This document shows, piece by piece, positions 43,320 to 54,400 of a stretch of 64,000 nt of DNA. The stretch comes from Clavaria fumosa (Eukaryota > Basidiomycota > Agaricomycetes > Agaricales > Clavariaceae). The stretch spans positions 248,001 through 312,000 of the forward strand of contig OX637802.1 of NCBI GenBank assembly GCA_951802425.1, in the 5' to 3' direction. A program made the position numbers and the translations under genes. The notes under the pieces were generated by a model. It ran no database searches and was not told where the DNA came from. It was given only the letters and a program-made list of their open reading frames with translations. Position 1 is the stretch's first letter. Each line of letters begins with the position of its first letter.

Positions 43320-44317
43320 TGGGCCTCGTCTCCAAAATCCGGCTCTTCAACAGGAGCCCTCTTCTCTCTCTCGAGCAAATCCAGGCGGTCTCGGAGCAGT
43401 GCGATCTCGTTCTCATAGTCCTCTGCACTACGTGCCTGGCTTTCCACGGCGCGGATCTGCGGCCTCGGGATCTGCGGACGTGTGTCCTGGAGCTGGCAAT
43501 CTCTCACCATGTGACCAGCTTAGCCACATCGGAAGCAGGTGCGCAACACTCCAGGGGCACGGGCACGATCCACCACCATGGTGTCACCGGCATTGGTGGG
43601 ACACGGCATGGTGGGAGGGGCAGGGGTGCGGGCCAGAGGCTGGGCCAGGAAGGGACGGGGGGCTGGGGCAAAGCGGGTTTGTTGAGGGAGGGGGCGGCTG
43701 GTTGCGGGCAGAGCAGGACGCACAGAGTTCTGTTGTGCGATGACTCCGTTGAGGCGATGCTGCTGAGCGTCTAGCTTTTCGGCAAGTGCCTTCCACTGCA
43801 CGTAGGTCTCTGGCATTGGCGAAACACCATAGACCTTTCCCACTAGCCTCCTGCTCAGATTCAACTCCAGCCAATGGACCAGGATGTCCGAATTGGCCAC
43901 TTCTGTCATCCCCGCTCTTCGGAACATTGTTTCGAACTTTGCGAAGAACTCAGGTGCCGTCATGACACCCTGTTTGAACTTCGCAATATCTGCGAGGGCA
44001 GTCGCACGGTCGTTCGGGTCATCGAACGCTCGCTTCATCTCTTCCACAAATTCTGCCCAGGTTCCAACCTCGTTGTTACCCAGGATTTCCTCTCCCTTCA
44101 CATTTGCCCATTCTGCGGCAAACCCCTTGCCAGTAATTTTGCTGAGGGTGTAGAGGACCTTTGCCAGGTCCGTGGCATAGATTATCGGATTCGCCATAAA
44201 CAGGAGGCGGAGCGACCGGAGGAATGTACGGAAATTTCTTTTTTGCCCATCAAATGGGGCAACGACTAAATCCAGCCTCGTGGCATGGACTTCAGGCGGG
44301 GCGACGTGGTCAGCCAT
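43316..44317 (-). pseudogene. Gypsy gag with a stop in the zinc knuckle (young copy)
   Basis: ATG at 44317 (MADHVAPPEVHATRLDLV) opens the capsid region, with FDGQKRNFRTFLRSLRLLF, FVEEMKRAFDDPNDRA, APEFFAKFETMF and LELNLSRRLVGKVYGVSP. A Pro/Ala-rich linker leads to the nucleocapsid finger, which reads CFRCG-stop-AGHMVRDC; the TAA is at 43522-43520. The same frame continues through a coiled-coil-like YENEIALLRDRLDLLEREKR to a TGA at 43318-43316. In the older copy the corresponding finger is intact (CFQCHQIGHAIRFC) and runs in frame into pol. Gag would form the particle; here read-through plus a frame change would be needed for Gag-Pol. Confidence 0.85.
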
Positions 44318-44970
44318 CACAGACCCTGGTGGTGGTGATGGGGTTTCGGGGACATCGGTAACAGGGGAATCGGGGGGGAGCTGGGCTCGACCCGGTCTCG
44401 GACGCAGACACTGTAAATAGAATTCCGGGCCTTGGGCACTCAGGATTTCTTCGATCTCTTAGCAGTCCTGTCCTCTCAGGCTGCTCTCTATGTATCTAGG
44501 TACTTATAGAACTCTTATTCTATAAAACTTGTTGCTAGCGTGGGGCCCGAATGGTGTCCCAGGTGGTCACTCCACAACTCCTAGTGAGTTGCCCGTGTGC
44601 CCTTCTGACAATGGTCACAGAGCAAGGGCCCTGTCCACTGGACCAGGAAACTACAGAAAAACTATGTATAGGGCCTTTCCGTGCCCTGTACACTACACGA
44701 TTCACTGGTACGTAGCTGTAAAGCAAAGTTCCGGGCCTTTGGCACTCGGTGTCTCTTGGGGAGGGTCACAGTAGACTTCCTCCGGGTCTGGTCACGTGTA
44801 TCTACACACAGTAAAAATTTCACACGGTTCTGTTGCACACCGTGGGCAGGGTAAAGAGAAAGAGGATGAGGGGGATAAGCTGTCACAGAGTGTGACAGTT
44901 TGAGATAGGGGTCCAGGCTAGCCGGGTTAGGACACGGGGCTAGGGCAGACAGGGGTTGATGTTAGTATTG

Positions 44971-45275
44971 TGTCAGACTTAGTCTCACGGTTCACACAAC
45001 TTAACGTAAGGTCGATGATGACGATACTAACATAAGGGGAAAAGGGTACAAGTAAGAAAGCGACGTAGTATATATAGCGAGCGGTTCGGGAGTTGCCGGC
45101 GTTCCCACGCTCGGACCCCGTGCGTCACGTGATGCGTCCAGGCCCGGGTCACGTGATTTTCCCATTATGTAAGCCACCACCCGTTCGGGTCACGTGACTC
45201 GTCCGCAAACTTCCCGCAACTCTTTTGCGATCCTTTCTTGGCCTTTCCAACCTGCTTATGTAAGCGATCCTGACA
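44971..45275 (-). mobile_element. 5' LTR of the young gypsy element
   Basis: Same 305 bp as the partner LTR. In element sense, transcription would start downstream of GCTATATATAC and run toward lower coordinates. Three CACGTG motifs lie upstream of the TATA box, a likely bHLH-type activator platform. Confidence 0.96.
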
Positions 45276-45280
45276 GAGTC

Positions 45281-45620
45281 AAAGTTGCTTATGTTGCCCT
45301 GCAACAGTGTTTGCTTCAATTGGTTGGACCCAGTGGGCAGTAACGGCCATGTATGGGACTTGATTGGGGTCTGTCCAGACATCTGTTGTGAATGAAACCT
45401 TCCCAAGTGACATCTGTATGGATTCAGCACCTGTTTGATTTAGGATAGAGTACAACATACTTTCAGCTCCTCAGCTAAGTGATCAATATAGGTCTGGTAG
45501 ACCTTATTGATATGAGTGTGAATGGCAGTACGATGAGGAATGTCTGCTTCCTTGAGCTCCCTTCGCAGAAGTAAGAAGATCTTGCATAAATGTGAAGATT
45601 CAATGACATTTAGGGACTAA
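45281..45620 (-). other. Transposase coding segment upstream of the gypsy insertion
   Basis: Minus-strand translation gives SLGKVSFTTDVWTDPNQVPY and AVTAHWVQPIEANTVAGQHKQL, then a TGA directly at the insertion site. It carries the first catalytic Asp of the hAT RNase-H fold. It continues at 39379 with LRADFIGFHRIPGCHTGEHL. Confidence 0.75.
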
Positions 45621-46334
45621 ACCTGAAATCAGTATGGTTTGTGGATAGTGTTCTACTCTGACCTGGTCATCAGCTACTATAAACTCAACTAGGGCATCAA
45701 GAAATGCCTGTTTTGAGAAGGGCTGGCACTGTAACTGCTGTACTACATCGCCTGATGTTTTCCTGTATTCCTGGATGACTGGTTGAGCATCTTGAGCTGT
45801 AATCTCAATCCCAGCATCATCACAGGCTTGGATCCACAATTCAATGTGGTTCTCATATAGATGACGCCTAAGAACTCCAGTTGATGTCTTATGGCTGAAG
45901 TCGATGACTTTATAGTCAGGATTGGCAGCTGAGAATTCCCTATTAACATTCAATAAGTAAGAATCATGACCTAAGTTCTATTGACCAATGACCACCCACA
46001 AGCAAAACTTGCAATATTGTCTTTGTTCTCTCAGTTCAAAAAATGACCTCACATCAGTGGCCTTATGCTGTTTGTGCCGTTGTGGTTCCTTGCTTGGAGG
46101 GCCAGCTTGAGTAGGTGGAGGCTGAGCTTGAGGTTGAGATCCAGGAGGAACAATGGCATTAGGATGGACACTGGTGTCAGATTCAGATTCTGAACCCAAG
46201 TCTAGTTCTGCCATTGCATCTGTGAAGTCCTCAACCCGAAGCTGAGAAGCTTGGGGTAGACTTGGTTTCAAGCCTACAATTGGACAAAATATAGGCTGGG
46301 GAATGCGAAAAGGAGTTGGTGACAGAGGCTGCAT

Positions 46335-47124
46335 TGACCTATGTGGATGCCTGGATCATGGAGTAAAAAGTACAGCTGTATTCAAGGAAGAAACTCAGTG
46401 ATGCAGGAATGTGAACATATATGGTAGACCTGGCCCTGATTGTCCTACATGTCAAACATTGCAAATGTCGTGAATAAATGGTGAAGGCTTGTTTGTAACT
46501 GCTTTCTTAGATAGAGCTTAGGAGTCTTACTAGTAATTGGTTACCTGGAGCTATCATGAAGTGTTGTGACTCTGTGAGCTTGTTAGTAATTACTTGGTCT
46601 TTCCAGCAATGGGATACTTATAAGACTCTATTGCAGAGTCTTGTGTTGTAGTCTCATTAGTAATTAATTACTAACAAGTTACAAAACTCCATAGTAAAGT
46701 CTGGCTACTGAAGAGATCCTTGGACTCTGTCACGGAGTTTTGTCTTGTCACTTGGGTTACTTACTTTGGGGTTGTAGTTGTGTGACTAATTACTTACTTA
46801 GGTTTTGTAGTATGTTAATAATCACTAAGCTTATGATTGTAATATTATTAGTAATTACTTGTAGTAACACTTATTTGATTCACTTCCATGCATGAACTTT
46901 AGGGCAGGGTTATTTGAACTTGGCAACTTGTTCATGCATGCTAAAGATGGGGTGGAGGGGAAGAGGGGTTAAAGGCCCTTTGAGTCATATTAATAGTTAC
47001 TTGTAGTCATGTCACTAATTACTTACTTTAGATTTGTAGTCATGTAAGTCATCACTTACTTAAGGGTTGTAATCTAATTTTGACTTGAGTATTGTGGTCT
47101 TATTAGTAATTACTTACTTGAGTT
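46335..47124. other. Transposase 5' flank with degenerate satellite units
   Basis: No gene. Fragments of the satellite (GTAGTCTCATTAGTAATTA) recur irregularly from about 46640 on, alternating with TTACTTGAGT motifs. A 19-20-bp near-inverted pair around CATGCATGAAC (46885-46940) is visible. The transposase promoter should lie here; no clear TATA box was identified. Confidence 0.5.
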
Positions 47125-47147
47125 GAAGTCCTATTACTAATGAGACT

Positions 47148-47183
<36 letters not shown>

Positions 47184-47440
47184 AGACTACAAGACTTGTA
47201 TAAGTGTGTACTGATGAGGTTACAAAACTTGTAGAAGTGATTGCTAATGAGACTACAGAACTCATATAAGTGTGAACTAATGTGACTACAAGAGTTGTAT
47301 GGGTGATTACTGATGAGAATACAAGATATAAATAAGTGATTGCTAATGAGACTACAAAACTGTTGTAAGTGATTGCTATTGAGACTACAGAACTGATGAA
47401 AGTGATTGCCAATGATGTTACAGAAATCTTATAGGTGTAG
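47125..47440. repeat. Short satellite block in the left-arm orientation, with (CAA)n
   Basis: About nine degenerate 33-bp units in the same orientation as the left arm (GACTACAAGACTTGTATAAG, 47185-47205). They include a (CAA)10-type microsatellite at 47147-47181. Orientation flips at about 47440, giving a head-to-head junction with the main right array. Confidence 0.8.
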
Positions 47441-48450
47441 TTTCATTAGTCATCACCTATACAAGTCTTGTAGTCTCATTAGTAATCACTTATGTGAGTC
47501 TTGTAGTCTCATTAGTAATCACTTATACAAGTCTTGTAGTCGCATTAGTAATTACTTATACAAGTCTTGTAGTCTCATTAATATATGCCTATACAAGTCT
47601 TGTAGTCTCATTAGTAATCACCTATACAAGTCTTGTATTCTTATTAGTAATCACTTATACAAGTCTTGTAGTCTCATTAGTAATCAGTTATACAAGTCTT
47701 CTAGTCTCATTAGTATATGCCTATACAAGTCTTGTAGTCTCATTAGTATACACCTATACAAGTCTTGTAATCACTTGTACAAGTTTTGTATTCTTATTAA
47801 TAATCACCTATACAAGTGTTGTAGTCTCATTAGTAATCACATATACAAGTCTTGTGGTCCCATTAGTAACCTCTTTAAATGAGTTTTGTAGTTGCATTAG
47901 TAATCACCTATACATGTCTTGTATTCTTATTAATAATCACCTATACAAGTGTTGTAGTCTCATTGGTATACACCTATACAAGTCTTGTAGTCTCATTAGC
48001 AATCACTTATACAAGTCTTGTAGTCTCATTAGTAATCACCTATACAAGTCTTGTAGTCTCATTAGTAATCACCTATACAAGCCTTGTAGTCTCATTAGTA
48101 ATCACCTTTACAAGCCTTGTATTCTTATTAGTAATCACCTACACAAGTCTTGTAGTCTCATTAGCAATCACTTATCCAAGTCTTGTAGTCTCATTAGTAT
48201 ACACCTATACAAGTCTTGTAGTCTCATTAGTAATCACTTATACAAGTCTTGTAGTCTCATTAGTATACACCTATACAAGTCTTGTAGTCTCATTAGTATA
48301 CACCTATACAAGTCTTGTAGTCTCATTAGTAATCACCTATACAAGCCTTGTAGTCTCATTAGTAATCTCTTAAACATGTCTTGTAGTCCTGTTAGTAATC
48401 TCTTAAACAAGCCTTGTACTCTCATTAGTAATCACCTATAAGAGTTCTGT
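47441..48450. repeat. Right array of the 33-bp satellite (about 30 units, inverted)
   Basis: Units read TACAAGTCTTGTAGTCTCAT plus TAGTAATCACCTA, the reverse complement of the left array. The array is roughly half as long as the left one. A plus-strand frame stays open for 315 codons owing to the 33-bp period, but its 11-residue repeats are unlikely to be a protein. Confidence 0.92.
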
Positions 48451-50560
48451 AGGCTCATTGTAGTCCACATTAGTAATTACTTACTTGAGTGTTGTAGTCT
48501 TGTTAGTAGTGGATTACTTTTACTACACTCTATGTCACAGAGTTTGTAGACCTGTTAGTGATTCCTCACTTTGCTTTTGTAGTGTGCCTAGTAACTACTG
48601 AATTAGATCTTTAGCTGGTGGGTGTCAGAGTTATTCACTACATATCTGTTGTACAACACTGGCACTTACATTAGCCATACTTTCCTACTATATGGATTGT
48701 AAGATGAAATGAGTGCTAAAGTTATTCACAACATATATGTTGTACAACACTGGCACTTATAGTAGCCATACTTTCCTTCTATATGGATTGTGAGGTGAAA
48801 TGAGTGCTTAAGTTATTCACGACATATCTGTTGTGTGACACTGGCACTTATAGTAGCCATGCTTTCCTACTATATGGATTGTAAGGTGAAATTGGTGCCA
48901 GAGTTATTCACGACATATCTGTTGTACAACACTGGCACTTATAGTAGCCATACTTTCCTACTATATGGAATGTAAGGTGAAATTGGTGCCAAAGTTATTC
49001 ACAACATATCTGTTGTACAACACTGGTGCTTATAGTAACCATATTTTCCTACTATATGGATTGTAAGGTGAAATGAGTGCTAAAGTTACTCACGACATAT
49101 CTGTTGTGTGACACTGGCACTTATAGTAGCCATGCTTTCCTACTATATCAATTGTAAGGTGAAATTGGTGCTAAAGTTATTCACGACATATATGTTGTAC
49201 AACACTGGTGCTTATAGTAGCCATACTTTCCTACTATATGGATTGTAAGGTGAAATTGGTGCTAAAGTTATTCATGACATATCTGTTGGGCAATACTGGC
49301 ACTTATAGTAGCCACACTTTCCTACTATATGGAAGTGAGGTTTTAGTGGGTCTTGGAGTTATTCACAACATATCTGTTGTATGACTCTGCATCTGCACTA
49401 TCCTTTCACATGAGGAGGTTGAAAGAGAATAAAGCTTGGAGTGGTTGTTTGACCTCTACAAGTGACATTCTTCAAGTATGCCTTCTTGCTTCATGAGTGA
49501 CTGACCCATTTTGGACTGAGTAATTGATGTACCTTTTTACAAAGGTGTATTGGGTGCTTTCTTGAATAACATTTGTACTGCAAAATGTTATTCACAACAT
49601 ATATGTCTTGGGACACTTATGCTCATGGGAGCCTATCTTTCCTATTGTAAGAGAAGGTTGAAAGTGAAGATAACTTATGTTATTGTCATCAAGTATGCCT
49701 TCTCAGTGATGCCATAATCTTGACTTGATCATTGATGTACCTTATTGTATAAGGGTGTACTGATTAAGCCTTGATCCTTGAATAACATTTTTACTGCAAA
49801 ATGTTATTCACAACATATATGTCTTGGGAAACTTATGCTCATGGGAGCCTATCTTTCCTATAGTAAAGGAAGGTTGAAAGTGAAGATGACCTATGTTATT
49901 TTCATCAAGTATGCTTTCTCAGTGATGCTGCAATCTTGACTTGATCATTGATCTTATTGTTTAAGGGTGTACTGATTATAATAAGTCTTGATCCTTGGGT
50001 AACATTTTTGGGCTGGGCAGTTGTTATATGGATGTAAGGCATTATGAGTGTTGGAGTTATTCACAGATGTCTGTTGTGTGACACTGGCACTCATGATAGC
50101 CATGCTTTCTTATCTTATAAGAGGGTTGAAAGAGAATGAAACTTAGAGTGGTTGTTTGACCTCTATGAGCAACATTCTTCAAGTATGCCTTCTTGCTTCA
50201 TGGGTGACTGGCCTCTTCTGGACTGAGTCATTGATGTACCTTTTCACAAGGTTGTACTGGTTTAGGACGAATACTTGTATATTGGGCTGGGCAGTTAAAT
50301 GACCATTACCATTGTTAAGGTCTGATGCTTGATCCTTAGACAAGCATCATTTCATGTGTGCTTGCAATGTTGAAGGTTGTGGATTACTTGCCATTGGCTA
50401 AGTTCAACTAATGAATTGAGGATCTATTGCAATTGTGTTGTGGTTAGCATGTGACTAGAAGTTGGTGATCTATTCCATGACGTGACATATACTATGTTGG
50501 ATATACACACCTAAAGCCCTACTACATTCCTCATGTACAGCAAGGGGGTGCTTGTGATTT
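48451..50560. repeat. Right inverted arm: 90-bp tandem units and unique part
   Basis: It is the inverted counterpart of 33190-34990. About eight 90-bp units lie between about 48630 and 49340, each with GTTGTACAACACTGGC and TTTCCTACTATATGG. Beyond them, long tracts match the left arm with few changes, for example the TGAATAACATTTTTACTGCA region at 49780. The tandem part is longer than on the left. Confidence 0.85.
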
Positions 50561-50992
50561 TTCATAACAACCCATGTTATGTTTGCATCACTTGTATACT
50601 AGCTTTCTATTTCTGACAATTCAATCAACTTAAGGGCTAGTTTCTATCAAATATGGTGTTATCCATGACAGCAGCAGAGATGATGAGAGACAAGTACTTA
50701 GTCTGATCCATGCCTGCCCCTTCCTCTTTTGACTCCCACTGTCAATCATTACCTTCTAGGATTTTATGTGGTACACTATGCTTTTACTTTGTAAGCTTAT
50801 TTACTCTTCTTTTTCATTTATAACCTTGTAGTCTACTATTGTAGGAGTTCTAGTAGAAGTCCCAACTAATACATGCACTCACTGTTCTCCTGCACGAACT
50901 CTAGCTGTGCTTGCTGTGAGAGATGGCAATGTGGATTTTACTGTCTGGCCCAAAGCTTTGCTATCACATTCATTTACCTTCTGAGAGCTGCC
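50561..50992. other. Right-side sequence without a counterpart on the left
   Basis: AT-rich, no gene and no clear match to the left arm. It separates the inverted arm from the AGCC-rich end. Confidence 0.4.
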
Positions 50993-51116
50993 TCAAGCCT
51001 TGAGCCATATCTAAGCCAACTGTGATGAGCCTGGAGCCGAAGCCACAGCTTGGCTCGGCTCAAGTATGGCTTGGTTTCAGGGCTCATGGCTTGAAGCCAA
51101 GCTGTAAGCAACACTA
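50993..51116. repeat. Right terminal and subterminal region of the giant hAT element
   Basis: AGCC/GGCT motifs (GCCTTGAGCC, GGCTTGGTTTC, CTTGAAGCCAAGCTG) are followed by the terminus AAGCAACACTA at 51106-51116. It is homologous in inverted orientation to 32823-32918, with more divergence than the inner arms. Confidence 0.7.
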
Positions 51117-51200
51117 TCCCCACTCATATGCCTGTCGATTGTGAAAGCTTCCTGGTGAGGTGCACAGTGTGTTTTTCAAACAGCCACATTTCTTTCATCT
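51117..51200 (-). pseudogene. Copia protease fragment beyond the hAT terminus
   Basis: Minus-strand translation directly outside the hAT end reads CAPHQEAFTIDRHMSGD, resembling the copia protease start (IDSGATxHMSG) with four residues lost. This is the part expected just upstream of the TVEGHG segment at 32822. About 20-30 codons between the two are missing. The identification rests on a short motif. Confidence 0.5.
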
Positions 51201-51405
51201 GAACTGACCATAACCTGCAGGTAGTCGCAATGTTGTGATAGTGGCAGGAAGACATCAAAGACATGAACACTCAATGTTTTTCATGTTCTTAATATGATGG
51301 AGAGCATGTGTTCAAGGTGCGCAAGCATTCCATGTTTTCCACACTCATGTTTTCTAATTCCCTTCATTTCTCTATAAATTGTGACTCAAAGTCCTTGATC
51401 CTACA

Positions 51406-54400
51406 ATGCCTCCTCGCTGTTCACCTCGAAAGAAAGCACACCAACAAGTGATGGTGTGCCCAAATGGTGCTGTTGAAGCATCATTCCAACTTGAGCATAT
51501 GTCATTTTATTATTGTTGACAGCTTCATAATAGTAATGCTGCATTAGCTCCACAAAATCCAGCTGCATGCTGTACAAGAAGAGGTCGTTGGCAGGAGCCA
51601 CAGGAACAACCGCCGCCACACACTCCTCCAACGGATGATCCAGGTCCATCCCCGGGCCTAGCGCCTGCGCCTTTACCAGCCCCCATACCTCTACCAGCCC
51701 CTGCCAATGCCACTTTGGCTCGACCCGGCTCCAGTCTCACTGTTCCACCCATAGAAAACCAGGCAGAGCGAGCCAAACCCCCACTCCCTCCCAATGCTTT
51801 AGGTCTTCGCCTGGATGGCCAACCCGATGCCCTCTTCCCCTCTGATCCTTTTGATCTCAATGGGACTGGCCAACCTGATGTCCCCCTTCCTCCTGAACCA
51901 TTTGCACTCCATCAAGCTGTCTGGGATGCCCAGGCAATATTTCCTTTGCCTCAATTTTCATTTCAATACTCAGCAACGTCTGGTGTTGGTCCTCCCCTCG
52001 CCCAACAGCCACAACCTGGAGGACAATCACCTGAAGATTTTTGTGATGCAATCAATTTAGTCTCTGATACTGATTCTGACCAGGCTGGGCCAAATGCTGC
52101 CCCAGATGCACAACCTCAAGCTCCACAGGCAATTCGCACCATCCCTCACATCTCTCCACATAGTAATCAGCCAGTCAGAAATGTTAACCTTCGCAGCACT
52201 GCAGGTGTAAGGGATCAGCCAGCTGGCAATGTCAACCTTCGCAAAGCCATGGACATGTGGACATTCTTTGAGAAGATCAATAATAATCAGAAGGTCCTCT
52301 GCAGATTTTGCAAGTACATTGCTTGTTCCTTCACTCATGCCACTTCCTTACCTTAGAATAGTGTTGCCACAGCTATGACTAGTAGCTGACTAATAGCCAT
52401 AGCCTTAGCTGATTGTAGCTGTAGCCTAGCTGGCAATCAGCTATGGCTACAAAGCAGCTATGACTATGGCTATTGATATGTCCATAGCTGATAGCTGCAG
52501 CTAAGCTATGGCTAGGTTTGATGTAAAGTTTCAAGTGAAATAAGTTGAGAATAGCACTTTATCTTTCAAATATTTCACTGTTAAATGCTCTATTATCTTG
52601 TTAGCCATGTTGTAACTCACCTTTTTATCCCTGCTGTGCTGACTTTATCATTCTTAGACTTGTTGCATATGAACCAGCTTATGAACTGACAGTGACAGTG
52701 GTTGTGACTGGTGATAGTAGTGGCATTGCATTATTAGTCAAAGTAGCAGTACCAGTGTCATGGCCACCAGGGCATTACAGCAGTGAGAATGAACACATAA
52801 TTATAATATAAGAGTTGGCAGCCAAGCCATGACTATAGTCAGCTAAACTCACTAGCTGCAGCTATGACTACAGCTAAGACAAATTGAGACCAGCTAGAGC
52901 AGTCACTAGCTGCAGCTGGTCTAGCTGGCTCATGACTAGTCTAGCTGTGGCAACACTACCTTAGAGTTTAGAAGTCTTGCTAAGACTCAGCCTCACCATG
53001 TCTCAGCAAGTTTCTCAGCCATGTCATCTATGTCAACACTCCAGAGCCACCTCATTCTAAAGCATGAGGTGCTTTGGGTTCAAGCATGCAACTGACAGAA
53101 GATACCAATCAAAACAGCATCTGGACTAGCAGTGGCAGCAAAGATTCAGGGCACCCATCCAAATGAACAAACTTGTGTCAAGGCCATCCCAAATCGGCCA
53201 TTCTCAAAGCCCTCATTTGTGGATGTGATTGTAGAGCTTATTGTTGGGGATGACATGGCACGTATTGCGAATATTTTCTGTTACATTTTGCTCATATATA
53301 TAATGTACAGTATGTAGCCAATTAATATTATTGAGTCACCGCACCTTACCACAATCTTCAAAATGCTTAAGCCAGACCTCAAGGACTCTGATATTCCTGG
53401 CCATACGACATTGTGCACACGTATTGATGAGATATTTAGGGTTTATCTAGATTCGCTGGCTGTCGAGTTGCAGGTGTGTCATACACATTCTTCATCAGCC
53501 TTCTCTCATTGCTTGCAAGCAGGATATACAGGGGAAGATATCCTTCACCACTGATATGTGGTTGGACCCCAATAGGGAACCATTTATGGCTGTCATGGTT
53601 CATTGGATCACAACAACAGCTGAGCAAACTATGTCAGGTCTTCAATATTCTCTTTGCCTTCAGGCTGTGCTGATAGGGTTCATCCATGTTCCTGGCCACC
53701 ATACTGGAGAGCATCTTGCTCATGCATTCATTAGTGTACTGGATTGCATAGGAATCACAGAAAAGGTGCAGGAATGTTTAACAACAGTGTTTATATTCAT
53801 CATTATGTTTACAGATGGGCTGGATCATGACTGACAATGCTTCAAACAACGATATACTTGTGGAAACACTTACTGATGAATTCAATAGGCAAAAAATAAA
53901 ATTTAGTGGGCATGTGCAGCATATTCAGTAAGTTGCTTTCCTTCTGTTTATTAACAACATTAATCACATTTTAGATGTTTTCCACATGTTGTCAATTTGG
54001 CTGTCAAGTCAGTTTTAGTAGCTATGACAAAGTTAGAATGCAGCAAGGAAGATTCTGGCGACTATGATCCTCCTTCTCGACCAGCAACATACTTACTGCT
54101 TATCTTGGAATGTGATCCCATCTCAATCATTCAAACCTTCATTTCAGCCATGAGTAGTTCTGCCCTACAATCTGATTGCTCAATTTTTTGTAGGTGTGAC
54201 AGTTGTTGATACTCCTCAATGAATTCTCTATTATCCAACAACAACTTAAGGCCATGAAGTACCAGCTTATCCGGGATGTGAAGACACGATGGTCATTAGT
54301 ACTGTTGATGGTAGAGTGTGCTTTATTGCTTAAAGATGTATGTGTGATGATATATTCACATGATACTGGACTGATATGCACAATAGCCAATTAGAAAACT

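Larger units (their letters stand above)
39380..45275 (-). mobile_element. Young chromodomain Ty3/gypsy retrotransposon
   Basis: 5896 bp, bounded by two 305-bp LTRs differing at a single base. Perfect target duplication GAGTC at 39375-39379 and 45276-45280. It lies within the hAT transposase gene. The coding order is gag, protease, RT, RNase H, integrase, chromodomain (minus strand). The same family has an older copy at 56012-61624 on the plus strand. The near-identity of the LTRs indicates recent insertion, yet the coding region already carries a stop in gag and a gag-pol frame break. Confidence 0.97.
37539..46334 (-). pseudogene. hAT transposase gene, split by a gypsy insertion
   Basis: The minus-strand exons run from MQPLSPTPFRIPQ (46334) to a TAA at 37541. 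A BED-type zinc finger (FFELREQRQYCKFC ... VLRRHLYENHIELW) is followed by helix-rich FSKQAFLDALVEFIVADDQ. The catalytic region has first Asp FTTDVWTDPNQVPYMAV (about 45390), then after the insertion FHRIPGCHTGEHLAHCFL, second Asp GWITSDNASNND (about 39190) and DTDIRWSSTHLM. The C-terminal dimerisation segment reads MAMDIIPIQATSVPCERIFS. Several short introns are implied but were not all fixed. Gypsy lies between HKQL and LRADFIGFH with target duplication GAGTC. Apart from that, and a TGA beside the insertion point, the gene looks close to complete. Confidence 0.82.
32823..51116. mobile_element. Giant hAT-type DNA transposon with kilobase inverted satellite arms
   Basis: The left terminus is TAGTGTTCCCACGGCTCAGC; the right terminus read inward is TAGTGTTGCTTACAGCTTGG. 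Both lead into GGCT/AGCC-rich subterminal DNA, as in hAT elements. From about 33190 inward and 50560 outward the two sides are near-identical inverted copies for 1.5-2 kb. They pass into 90-bp tandem units and then 33-bp arrays. The centre encodes a hAT transposase (37539-46334). A gypsy element at 39380-45275 is a later insertion, so the original length was about 12.4 kb. The flanking 8-mers (CTCAACAG and TCCCCACT) do not match, so the target duplication is missing or altered. Limits rest on the termini and on copia fragments on both sides. Confidence 0.72.

Noticed and set aside
47494..48441. 315-codon plus-strand frame in the right satellite array
   Set aside because: Same satellite artefact as on the left; peptide TYTSLVVSLVI repeats.
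32815..51124. 8-bp target duplication for the giant hAT element
   Set aside because: CTCAACAG and TCCCCACT do not match, so no duplication is claimed; flank deletion is proposed instead.
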